Below are positions 17,571 to 24,567 of a DNA stretch of 29,954 nucleotides, in pieces. The stretch is from CAYZEZ01 sp964477295 (GTDB taxonomy: Bacteria; Bacteroidota; Bacteroidia; Bacteroidales; SM23-62). Below the pieces are notes generated by a model, which made no database searches, was not told the DNA's origin, and worked only from the letters and a program-made list of their open reading frames with translations. The position numbers were made by a program, and so were the translations under genes. Location of the stretch: positions 1 through 29,954 of the forward strand of contig CAYZEZ010000018.1 of NCBI GenBank assembly GCA_964477295.1, read 5' to 3'. The number at the start of each line of letters is the position of its first letter. Within the stretch, counting starts at the first letter, position 1.

Positions 17571-19234
17571 GTCTCTTCTTCAATAAAATCACCTAACCTT
17601 CCGTATTTCTCATACAGCTCCTGGTATTTTTTAACATTTTCCGGGATGGGCTGGTAGACCGCATCGAAGCCAGATCCCATTGCTTTCTGGGCTTCATCGA
17701 CAGATTTATAGATTCCGGCCACAATGGCAGCGAACATAGCGGCACCAAGGGCTACGGTCTGTTCCGATCGGGCCACTTTAATGGGCCTGTTTAACACATC
17801 TGCCAGTACCTGCATCACGAATGGGGATTTCTTTGCCACTCCACCCAGGGCTATCACACCATCGATCCTGACTCCCTCTGACTCAAACCTTTCCACGATC
17901 TTTTTCGAACCAAAAGCAGTGGCCTCCACCAGTGCCCGGAATATCCGCGGGGCATCACTACCCAGGGTAAGTCCTGTGATAGCACCTTTAAGGGCCTGGT
18001 TTGCATCGGGTGTACGCCGCCCGTTCATCCAGTCGAGGGCAACCACACCGGATTCGCCGGGAGGAATCCCCTCAGCTGCTGCAGTTAATTTCGGGATGAT
18101 CCCGTCAAGGATTTCTCCAGCCAATTTCTCCCTTGTATCCTTATCAATTATTTCTGTATTTGAAAGTATCTCATTAACCGGCCATGACAATACGTCTTTG
18201 AACCACGCATAAATATCGCCGAAAGCGGACTGTCCGGCTTCCAGACCCATCATACCGGGTGTCACAGATCCATCCACCTGTCCGCAGATCCCTTTAACCA
18301 GGGTATCCCCCATTTCATCTATCGGGGCCACCAGCATATCACATGTAGAAGTACCTACTATTTTACTTAGCTGATATGGTTCGATTTCTCCACCTACAGC
18401 TCCCATATGGGCATCGAACGCACCTACACCCACAACAACATCCTCCGGCAGATCAAGATTATCCGCCCATTTCTTTGAAAGGGTGCCGGCAGGGATATCC
18501 GAAGTATATGTTTCTGAAAATAACCTGTCTCTCAAATCTGCCAGCTGTGGATCCAATTTTTCCAGGAAATCCCTGGAGGGCAGACCGCCGAAGTCCTTGT
18601 GCCACATAGCTTTATGACCAGCAGCACACCGGCTTCTTTTTAACGATAACGGATCTGTATTGCCAGTTAAAAATGCTGGCATCCAGTCGCAATGTTCCAC
18701 CCAGGAATAGGCCGCATCAGCCACCTCTTTATCTTCCCTGATCACATGCAATACCTTTGCCCAGAACCATTCTGATGAATAGACCCCTCCTTCAAATTTT
18801 GTATAGTCCACACCACCCCAGGTGCGTGCCAGCTCATTGATCTCAGCGGCCTCCTTCACAGCCGTATGATCTTTCCATAAAATAAACATCGCATTGGGAT
18901 TATCTTCGAAACCATCCATGAGTGAAAGTGGTGTACCTTCTTCATTTACAGCTACAGGAGTCGATCCGGTTGTATCCATGGAAATAGCCCTGATATTTTT
19001 CCGTATTTCCTCCGAAACCTCCTCAAGACATGCCCGGATCGTAACTTCAAGACCCTGCAGATAATCAATAGGATGTTGACGAAACTCGTTTTTCCCGGGA
19101 TTACAATATTTCCCCTGGTTCCATCGTGGATAATTAAAAACCGAACTGGCCACCTCATCCCCATTGGAGGCATTAATTATGACAGTACGGACGGAGTCGG
19201 TACCGTAGTCCAAGCCAATAACATATTTACTCAT
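17561..19234 (-). CDS. araB: L-ribulokinase
   Basis: 557 residues, typical for AraB (about 560) and longer than other FGGY kinases. Family marks are GLDYGTDSVRTVI at the N-terminus, AISMDTTGSTPV, LWKDHTA, GGVYSSEWFWAK, GVGAFDAHMGAVGG, KIVGTSTCDML and LDWMNGRRTPDAN, then an ALGGVAKKSPF adenosine-binding motif. It phosphorylates L-ribulose to L-ribulose 5-phosphate with ATP in the cytoplasm, the second step of arabinose use. It follows araD at 29 nt. The final two residues and stop codon are contributed by a heptamer repeat array. No araA is found in the window, so ribulose must come from an isomerase encoded elsewhere. Confidence 0.97.
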   Translation of the reverse strand: MSKYVIGLDYGTDSVRTVIINASNGDEVASSVFNYPRWNQGKYCNPGKNEFRQHPIDYLQGLEVTIRACLEEVSEEIRKNIRAISMDTTGSTPVAVNEEGTPLSLMDGFEDNPNAMFILWKDHTAVKEAAEINELARTWGGVDYTKFEGGVYSSEWFWAKVLHVIREDKEVADAAYSWVEHCDWMPAFLTGNTDPLSLKRSRCAAGHKAMWHKDFGGLPSRDFLEKLDPQLADLRDRLFSETYTSDIPAGTLSKKWADNLDLPEDVVVGVGAFDAHMGAVGGEIEPYQLSKIVGTSTCDMLVAPIDEMGDTLVKGICGQVDGSVTPGMMGLEAGQSAFGDIYAWFKDVLSWPVNEILSNTEIIDKDTREKLAGEILDGIIPKLTAAAEGIPPGESGVVALDWMNGRRTPDANQALKGAITGLTLGSDAPRIFRALVEATAFGSKKIVERFESEGVRIDGVIALGGVAKKSPFVMQVLADVLNRPIKVARSEQTVALGAAMFAAIVAGIYKSVDEAQKAMGSGFDAVYQPIPENVKKYQELYEKYGRLGDFIEEETST

Positions 19235-19263
19235 ATGTATGATGTTTAAATATTCTAATATAG

Positions 19264-19959
19264 TTATGAGTTTTTATCCTGCCCATAATATGCATCCTTC
19301 CCGTGTTTTCTTAAAAAATGCTTATTAAGTAAGTATGAATCCATGCCCTTTTTGTTACCCAGCATTTCGTTCCTGTATGCTATTTTTGCAAGCTCTTCAA
19401 GTACGAATGCGTTGTGTACGGCATTGTCGGGACCGGTTCCCCATGCAAACGGGCCATGCTGGTTAACCAATACGCCGGGCACCGAATCGGGATTAATTTT
19501 GGAAAACCTTTCAACGATCACATTGCCGGTTTCCGATTCATAATCTCCCTTTACCTCGTTATCAGCCAGAGGCCTGGTACAGGGTACCTCCCCATAAAAA
19601 TAATCTGCATGGGTAGTGCCATATGCCGGGATGGATCTTCGGGCTTGAGCCCAGCTGGTAGCCCACTCCGAGTGCGTATGAACAATTCCGCCAATATTTT
19701 TGAAATGTTTGTACAGGACGAGATGTGTAGGTGTATCTGAAGATGGTTTCAGGTCCCCTTCCACCACAATTCCTTCCAAGTCAACCACTACAAGGTCCTC
19801 CGGTCTCAATGCCTCGTAGGATACTCCACTGGGTTTGATCACGACCAGTCCCTGATCCCTGTCTATTCCGCTAACATTCCCCCATGTAAATAGCACCAAT
19901 CCGTGTTCAACAATATCCAGGTTGGCTTTGAAAACCTTCAATTTTAGTACTTCAACCAT
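19264..19959 (-). CDS. araD: L-ribulose-5-phosphate 4-epimerase
   Basis: 231 residues, the same length as E. coli AraD and alignable almost throughout: TWGNVSGIDRD, VIKPSGVSYE, KPSSDTPTHL (D75), GGIVHTHSEWA (zinc ligands H94 and H96), GTTHADYFYG, and QHGPFAWG (H168, third zinc ligand). It converts L-ribulose 5-phosphate to D-xylulose 5-phosphate. It is the first enzyme gene after araR (66-nt gap), with a candidate promoter and dyad in that gap, and araB follows at 29 nt. Confidence 0.98.
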   Translation of the reverse strand: MVEVLKLKVFKANLDIVEHGLVLFTWGNVSGIDRDQGLVVIKPSGVSYEALRPEDLVVVDLEGIVVEGDLKPSSDTPTHLVLYKHFKNIGGIVHTHSEWATSWAQARRSIPAYGTTHADYFYGEVPCTRPLADNEVKGDYESETGNVIVERFSKINPDSVPGVLVNQHGPFAWGTGPDNAVHNAFVLEELAKIAYRNEMLGNKKGMDSYLLNKHFLRKHGKDAYYGQDKNS

Positions 19960-19972
19960 AATTTTTATTTGA

Positions 19973-20013
19973 TGATAATTTTACAAATTAATCATTATTC
20001 TATTAGCCGCCAA
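19973..20013 (-). promoter_or_regulatory. Candidate araD promoter with overlapping dyad
   Basis: Minus strand: a TTG (20011-20013), a 19-nt spacer, then TTAATTTG (19984-19991), close to the Bacteroidota TTTG / TAnnTTTG pattern. An imperfect dyad TGATAATTTT / AAATTAATCA (8 of 10 positions match) covers 19973-19994, over the -7 box, where a repressor would block initiation. AraR is the obvious candidate binder, but this is inference. Confidence 0.35.
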
Positions 20014-20025
20014 CTTATATCAATA

Positions 20026-20715
20026 TTACAGGTTAAAAAGGAAACCGTCCCGGACAAACCTATCATACTTCTTTTTATCGAACCGGTAAAGAAAAGCACC
20101 TTTCTTTGAGGTAGATTTGTCTTTTTCATCCAGTTTATGTAAAATATTCATATCCAGCACCTTCTTCCTGAAATTCCTGTTGTCAAACTCTGTCTGGTAA
20201 ATCGATTCATACAATTTTTGCAATTGTGGAAGGGTGAATTTCCCGGGCAGCAATTCAAATCCAATAGGTTGACTGGCTGCCCTTCTCCGAAGCCTTCTCA
20301 TTGCTTTATCAATCATCAAATCATGATCAAAAATTAAAGGAGGAAGTTCCTCCAGCGGGCACCATTGAGCACTGTTATTTTCCACGTGTTGTGGATCAAT
20401 ATCCTGTATTTGAACCAGTGCAAAGTATGCAACAGAAACAGTACGCTCTCCCGGATCGCGTTCTGCTTCTCCAAAAGCCTGTAATTGCTCCATATAAATA
20501 TTATACAATCCCGTAAGGTTTTGAAGAATTCTTGCCGCGGCATCGTCCGTGCTTTCATCGATATTCACAAACCCACCTATAAGTGAAAATTCACCTTTTG
20601 CAGGCTCAAAATCCCTTTTCAGGATCAGCAATTTTAACTGACCTTCATCGAAGCCGAAGATGATGCAGTCGATGGCCACATAGAACTTGTCGTGGGTTTT
20701 GTAGTAGTTTTGCAT
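20026..20715 (-). CDS. araR: AraR-type Nudix-related transcriptional regulator
   Basis: 229 residues: an N-terminal Nudix fold (1-140) and a C-terminal winged helix (about 150-229, ending KKYDRFVRDGFLFNL), the layout of the NrtR/AraR family. The Nudix box starts correctly (G48-x5-E54, R62) but the three catalytic Glu of REUxEEXGU are replaced (R62-I-L-Q-N-L-T-G), so it should bind but not hydrolyse a ligand. AraR of Bacteroides thetaiotaomicron (Nudix type) controls arabinose genes and responds to L-arabinose. The position directly in front of araD and araB supports the same role here, although the gene name is by family and context. Confidence 0.88.
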   Translation of the reverse strand: MQNYYKTHDKFYVAIDCIIFGFDEGQLKLLILKRDFEPAKGEFSLIGGFVNIDESTDDAAARILQNLTGLYNIYMEQLQAFGEAERDPGERTVSVAYFALVQIQDIDPQHVENNSAQWCPLEELPPLIFDHDLMIDKAMRRLRRRAASQPIGFELLPGKFTLPQLQKLYESIYQTEFDNRNFRKKVLDMNILHKLDEKDKSTSKKGAFLYRFDKKKYDRFVRDGFLFNL

Positions 20716-20730
20716 GGTTTTGAGTTTTAG

Positions 20731-20758
20731 ACCTCCAAGGTCTTAAGACCTTGGAGGT
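20731..20758. repeat. Perfect 28-bp palindrome, ACCTCCAAGGT family
   Basis: ACCTCCAAGGTCTT and its exact reverse complement, no spacer. It lies 16 nt upstream of the araR ATG, so if the promoter is at 20769-20797 this palindrome is in the 5' leader of araR mRNA and could fold next to the start codon. Confidence 0.85.
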
Positions 20759-20768
20759 TCTTTGATCG

Positions 20769-20799
20769 AAAACCTATCTATAATATAAATTGATCAATT
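20769..20799 (-). promoter_or_regulatory. Candidate araR promoter with 12-bp palindrome
   Basis: Minus strand: TTG (20795-20797), 18-nt spacer, TAGGTTTT (20769-20776), near the Bacteroidota TTTG / TAnnTTTG pattern. The perfect palindrome AATTGATCAATT (20788-20799) covers the -33 box and is a plausible operator for autoregulation. No experimental support. Confidence 0.35.
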
Positions 20800-20830
20800 A
20801 CTAATTGATTGATTTTCTGATTATTACATT

Positions 20831-20858
20831 ATCACCTCCAAGGTCTGGACCTTGGAGG
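20831..20858. repeat. Palindrome, ACCTCCAAGGT family
   Basis: CACCTCCAAGGTC and GACCTTGGAGGTG (13-bp arms) around TG. A run of T follows on the plus strand, but both neighbouring genes are on the minus strand, so it ends no gene as a plus-strand terminator. It lies 12 bp past the stop of the thioredoxin-domain gene. Confidence 0.8.
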
Positions 20859-20869
20859 TGTTTTTCTCT

Positions 20870-21979
20870 TCACCAATCCTTGGTACGTCCAAGCACATCA
20901 ACAATTTTTCTCTTCATTTCAAGCGGATCAATGGTACCCTGCCCTGTATATAAAATCTCTCCTCCTGGCTTCACAAGCAAAGTATAGGGCAAAGCTCCCT
21001 GCCAATCGGGATCCACTGCCTCTATCAGGGCATATTTATCATTGGTATCGAACAGGTAGTTGCTTCCCGAAGCATGATTTTTCTTCAGAAATTCCAGCAC
21101 CTCTTCTTTTTTATCCTGCATATCAGCAGATACGGTAACCAATTCAAAGCCCCGGTGCCGGTACATAAAATTCATCTCAACAAGATCCGGAAATTCGATT
21201 ACGCATGGACCGCACCAGGTAGCCCATACATTTATGAGTCTGAGATTCCCTGATTCATTCCTGACAAGCTTCTCAACTCCCTCCACATCAATCACATCGA
21301 TCTTTACCTGCTCGGCGTAGATTTTCTTATAATAATCCTCAACTGCTCCCCTTTTATCTGTCCATTTTATAGAGCAACCAAATGTCTTGGTTTTTTGAAC
21401 CTCAGGTGTTTTTCCGGCCAGCAATGCTTCTATGGCATCACGGGTATCGTGTTTTGTTTCATCGGTGATCCCATCCTCGGAATCGTCAATCCTTCCCACA
21501 AACTTCAGTTTCCGTTCCTTATTAAAAATAAAAACATGGGGTGTTGCTACCGGACCATACTTCATTGATACCTCCTGGGTTTCTCCATCGTACAGGTATG
21601 GAAAATCAAATCCTTTGTATTCAGCCCTGATTTTCATATCTTCCAGCTCATCTCCCAGGTCAGTATACCCCAGTTCATCGAGTCTGACAGATTTCGGATC
21701 ATTGGGTGAAATAGCCACAAAATCCACACCCTTGTTTTTATATGTGGAGACCAGGTCGATAATCCTTGGTTCATAGGTCTGGGCAGTCGGGCAATGGTTA
21801 CAGGTAAAGATGACTACAAGGATATCTGCATTAAAATCATCCAGGGTATAGTTTTTACCATCCACCCCTGGCAAATCAAAACAGGGGGCCGGCTGATCCA
21901 GTTCAAGGGTGGGATAATCCTGGGAAAAGGATGTCCCGATGAGTAGGAAGCTCAACAGTAATGCAAGTAATTGTTTCAT
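20870..21979 (-). CDS. Secreted protein with two thioredoxin-like domains
   Basis: 369 residues. The signal peptide ends about residue 20 (LLIGTSFSQ). The first domain (about 22-190) is AhpC/TSA-like with the redox pair C60-N-H-C63 and the cis-Pro strand VATPHVFIFN. The linker carries GCSIKW, a tag common to this subfamily. The second domain (about 228-365) is TlpA/ResA-like with C256-G-P-C259 (WATWCGPC) and a cis-Pro strand LPYTLLV. It probably acts in the periplasm in thiol-disulfide exchange. Tandem domains suggest electron relay from one CxxC to the other, but the partner is not known. No neighbour in the window is an obvious client. Confidence 0.85.
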   Translation of the reverse strand: MKQLLALLLSFLLIGTSFSQDYPTLELDQPAPCFDLPGVDGKNYTLDDFNADILVVIFTCNHCPTAQTYEPRIIDLVSTYKNKGVDFVAISPNDPKSVRLDELGYTDLGDELEDMKIRAEYKGFDFPYLYDGETQEVSMKYGPVATPHVFIFNKERKLKFVGRIDDSEDGITDETKHDTRDAIEALLAGKTPEVQKTKTFGCSIKWTDKRGAVEDYYKKIYAEQVKIDVIDVEGVEKLVRNESGNLRLINVWATWCGPCVIEFPDLVEMNFMYRHRGFELVTVSADMQDKKEEVLEFLKKNHASGSNYLFDTNDKYALIEAVDPDWQGALPYTLLVKPGGEILYTGQGTIDPLEMKRKIVDVLGRTKDW

Positions 21980-21991
21980 ACCTTTGTTAAT

Positions 21992-22019
21992 TAGTTCCTA
22001 GTTCCTAGTTCCTGGTTCT
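21992..22019. repeat. Heptamer tandem array (TAGTTCC x3 plus a variant)
   Basis: Three exact TAGTTCC units and one TGGTTCT in register, 12 bp upstream of the thioredoxin-domain gene start. On the minus strand the unit is GGAACTA, which shares the pattern GGnnCTA with the heptamers behind araB. Confidence 0.75.
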
Positions 22020-22175
22020 TCGTTTGTGTGGTGAGGGGATTCCGGGATAAGCGTTTGAATCTTCTACTTCATAATTCGTAAATCGTTACATGTTTCATTC
22101 GCGAGGGCGGTTGTGATTGTGGCCTTGAGCATGCCGAGCAATCATTACTCTAAGATCAAAATTGCTACAAGACAA
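22020..22175. other. Non-coding stretch, nothing recognised
   Basis: I see no open frame with a start, no RNA gene and no clear hairpin here. It lies between the heptamer array and the relic of a sugar-phosphate isomerase, so it may be decayed sequence. Confidence 0.4.
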
Positions 22176-22283
22176 TTAAATGTCAAGATTCAACTCATTT
22201 GCTACCGACCTGATATAGCTTACAGCCAATTCATACTCCTTTGCCGTCTCCAGGTGCTCCATCATAAGCGGCACATTATCAAG
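22176..22283 (-). pseudogene. C-terminal relic of a sugar-phosphate isomerase/epimerase-like gene
   Basis: The minus strand reads LDNVPLMMEHL, then ETAKEYELAVSYIRSVANEL, then NLDI and a stop at 22176. This resembles the last 35 residues of xylose-isomerase-like TIM-barrel proteins (AP endonuclease 2 fold), which often end in a 'lPLmiEHL ... eY ... a..YIRsva' segment. Upstream the frame runs only to an in-frame stop near 22300 inside the permease's 3' end, so the rest of the gene is gone. The assignment rests on recalled family pattern. Confidence 0.45.
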
Positions 22284-22284
22284 C

Positions 22285-23610
22285 TTACATAAAACTATTT
22301 ATGATCAAAATTAATATAAGTCCTGTCACCCCTGCCAACGTACTTCCCACAGTCCAGGATTTTAAAGTTTGCTGGACTGTCATGCCTGAAAATCGTGATA
22401 CAACCCAGAAGCCGGAATCGTTTGGCAGTGATAAACATAATCCACCGGCACAAATAGCAAGCCCTGCCATTAACGGCGAAGTTCCGGACTGAAGGACCAC
22501 CGGACCCAGGATTGTAGAAGCAGCTACAAGTGAAACAGTTGACGAACCCTGTGCACCCCGTAGGATTGCAGCAATTAAAAAGCACGTTACAAGCAAAGGA
22601 ATATTTAACTCGGCCATCGATGTAACCATGTAATCCCCGATCCCACTTTGATAAACTATAAAGCCGAATGCTCCTCCTGCACCGGTTATCAGTAAAATCA
22701 TTCCTGAGGCTTCGGCAGCTTCCAGAATAAGGGAATTGGTTTCCTGAGTGATAAATTTTCTCAACAAAATAATAGCAACAAAAACACTTATTAGTAAGGC
22801 AATATTCTTATCTCCGATAAACGAAAACATTTTGCAAAACCATGTCCCTTCCTGTAAAAAAAGGTTCATTATATTTCCGGTTAAAATGAGTATGATCGGC
22901 AACAGAAGGGAAAAATAGGAACGGTAACTTCCCGGTAATATTTTTTCATTATTATCCACTCGTTCCAGGTTTTCATCAACCAATCCTGTACTTTTTGATC
23001 TTCCCGCAATACGTCCGTAAATTAATCCCCCAACGAGAACAGAAGGTACAGCCACGATAATTGCCCAAAAAGCAAATGAGCCAAAACTCAGACCCATGGA
23101 CTCCCCCACATCAACGGGTCCGGGAGTGGGGACGATCAGGTTATGGGAAGCGATGAGACCAACGGAAAGGGCTGTAAATAAAGTAACCAGGGGGATTTTT
23201 GTCAGGTTGGCGATGTTCCTGACCAATGAGCTCAAGATGACAAATGCTGCATCAAAAAAAACCGGGATGGAGACCAGCAGGCCCGTAATGGAAAGGGCCA
23301 GGGGAGCATTTTTTTCCCCAACCTGGTGGATTAGACTTCTTGATATCGTTTCGGCAGCATCCGACTTCGACAACAGTTTACCGAGAATAATTCCCAATCC
23401 TATCACAATACCAATCCCTTTCAGAGTATTTCCAAATCCTTTGATCATATTGAAAGCAATTTCATCGGCAGGCATCCTGACAGCAAACCCTGTGAGGATA
23501 CAAATCACCAATAAAGCAAGAAACGGATTGAAATTGAATTTAATTATCAGGAATAACAACAGCAAGATTGATAACAGGAAGATGATAATTAAAAGTGGGC
23601 CGGTAACCAT
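22285..23610 (-). CDS. GntP-family gluconate/sugar-acid permease
   Basis: 441 residues with about 12 hydrophobic segments and the GntP family marks: KFNFNPFLALLVICILTGF at the start, GFGNTLKGIGIVIGLGIILGKLL, PVFFDAAFVIL, SHNLIVPTPGPV, GAGGAFGFIVYQSGIG, RGAQGSSTVSLVAAS and LPNDSGFWVVSRFSG near the end. Such proteins import gluconate, idonate or related sugar acids with protons across the inner membrane. An IdnO-like dehydrogenase 5 kb downstream would fit such a substrate, but a kinase or dehydratase for it is not in the window. Its 3' end abuts the relic of an isomerase-like gene, so it may once have been part of a longer sugar-acid operon. Confidence 0.93.
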   Translation of the reverse strand: MVTGPLLIIIFLLSILLLLFLIIKFNFNPFLALLVICILTGFAVRMPADEIAFNMIKGFGNTLKGIGIVIGLGIILGKLLSKSDAAETISRSLIHQVGEKNAPLALSITGLLVSIPVFFDAAFVILSSLVRNIANLTKIPLVTLFTALSVGLIASHNLIVPTPGPVDVGESMGLSFGSFAFWAIIVAVPSVLVGGLIYGRIAGRSKSTGLVDENLERVDNNEKILPGSYRSYFSLLLPIILILTGNIMNLFLQEGTWFCKMFSFIGDKNIALLISVFVAIILLRKFITQETNSLILEAAEASGMILLITGAGGAFGFIVYQSGIGDYMVTSMAELNIPLLVTCFLIAAILRGAQGSSTVSLVAASTILGPVVLQSGTSPLMAGLAICAGGLCLSLPNDSGFWVVSRFSGMTVQQTLKSWTVGSTLAGVTGLILILIINSFM

Positions 23611-23612
23611 GA

Positions 23613-23753
23613 TTAAACATTCTTAAGATTCGAAACAACAATAATCTGCACCCGTTCAAAGAAAATTATTTCAGGCTGAATATGACTTAGAATTCCCGTT
23701 GAGTCTTCATTCTGCCTTAATCGTCCGGATATTTCTATAATAGCATTACCCAT
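23613..23753 (-). CDS. Possible small ORF upstream of the permease (46 aa)
   Basis: Minus-strand ATG at 23753, stop at 23613. The product starts MGNAIIEISGRLRQNE and ends QIIVVSNLKNV. Its TAA is two bases before the permease ATG (TAATCATG), so the two could be translationally coupled. I recognise no family. It may be a leader peptide, a decayed gene or chance. The only support is the open frame filling the gap and the tight junction. Confidence 0.3.
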   Translation of the reverse strand: MGNAIIEISGRLRQNEDSTGILSHIQPEIIFFERVQIIVVSNLKNV

Positions 23754-23764
23754 ACTGAAGTGTT

Positions 23765-24544
23765 TTATGCCAGGTCAAGCGACGGGGCTACAGGCAGAAT
23801 CATAACACCACTCATTTGAGTTAACCGGTCGAGTAACTCATCCAGGAAACTGGAGCTCAGTGGCCCCCATCCTTCGTCATCCAGTCCATGCGTATTATAA
23901 ATAAGCCAACCCGGAGGACCTTCAAGGAATGTATTAATGGTTGCTTCAAGATTATTGTCAATATTATCAGGACCAAAAGATGTACATGTGAGCTTCTTCA
24001 TCCCTTCATAAGGCAATGGATTAATAGCACCACCACCAGTCCTGAATGCCCTGACCTGTGTAACCAGCCATTCTTCAATTTCAGGTGTTGAAGCGTTGTA
24101 GGCAAAATTATATATGGAATCCTTAGCTTCAAAACCATTCAGTTCCTTCCTGAAAACATCCAGGCATCTCATAATCAAATCCTTAGCTTCCTCAAACGAC
24201 ATTTGGGTCAAATTAGCATGCTGGTAACTGTGAGGCATGATCTCGTGTCCCCTTGAACGGAGCTCATTCCACAGGTCAAAATTACCTGCAGTCCATTGAT
24301 GGTAATCGTTGGGCAATTCGAAGTTCTTCAGATGTGCTGAGGCAATTACATTGATACAGGCTGACAATTTATATTTCTCATAGATCTCAGCTGTTTGTAC
24401 GCTTGACTTTTCAAAGCCGTCATCAAAACTCAGGGTAATGATATGTTTTTCTCTGCCTGAACAATTTATATTTGCACCGGAAAGAATCCATGCAGATCCA
24501 AGTCCGAGCATTTTTATGGTATCGCGTCGTGAAAGATCATTCAT
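23765..24544 (-). CDS. Polysaccharide deacetylase (NodB domain), exported
   Basis: 259 residues. The N-terminus has a Tat-like twin arginine (SRRDTIKMLG) and a possible lipobox ending at C28. The NodB fold begins with IITLSFDDGF, where D41-D42 give the catalytic base and a metal ligand. Motif 2 is HSYQH (H105, H109), the metal-binding His pair in the HSxxH form. The later motifs are weaker. Carbohydrate esterase family 4 members remove acetyl groups from xylan, chitin-like polymers or peptidoglycan. It starts 23 nt after the GH2 beta-galactosidase stop, so the two are probably one operon acting on the same decorated glycan. Confidence 0.82.
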   Translation of the reverse strand: MNDLSRRDTIKMLGLGSAWILSGANINCSGREKHIITLSFDDGFEKSSVQTAEIYEKYKLSACINVIASAHLKNFELPNDYHQWTAGNFDLWNELRSRGHEIMPHSYQHANLTQMSFEEAKDLIMRCLDVFRKELNGFEAKDSIYNFAYNASTPEIEEWLVTQVRAFRTGGGAINPLPYEGMKKLTCTSFGPDNIDNNLEATINTFLEGPPGWLIYNTHGLDDEGWGPLSSSFLDELLDRLTQMSGVMILPVAPSLDLA

Positions 24545-24567
24545 TATGGTATGTTCCTTTCATTCAT

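Noticed and set aside
17724..18212. 162-codon open frame on the plus strand
   Set aside because: It is antisense to araB, and its composition is explained by the codon usage of the opposite strand.
20831..20867. Plus-strand terminator (hairpin followed by T-run)
   Set aside because: No plus-strand gene ends here; both flanking genes are on the minus strand and the hairpin is a repeat-family member.
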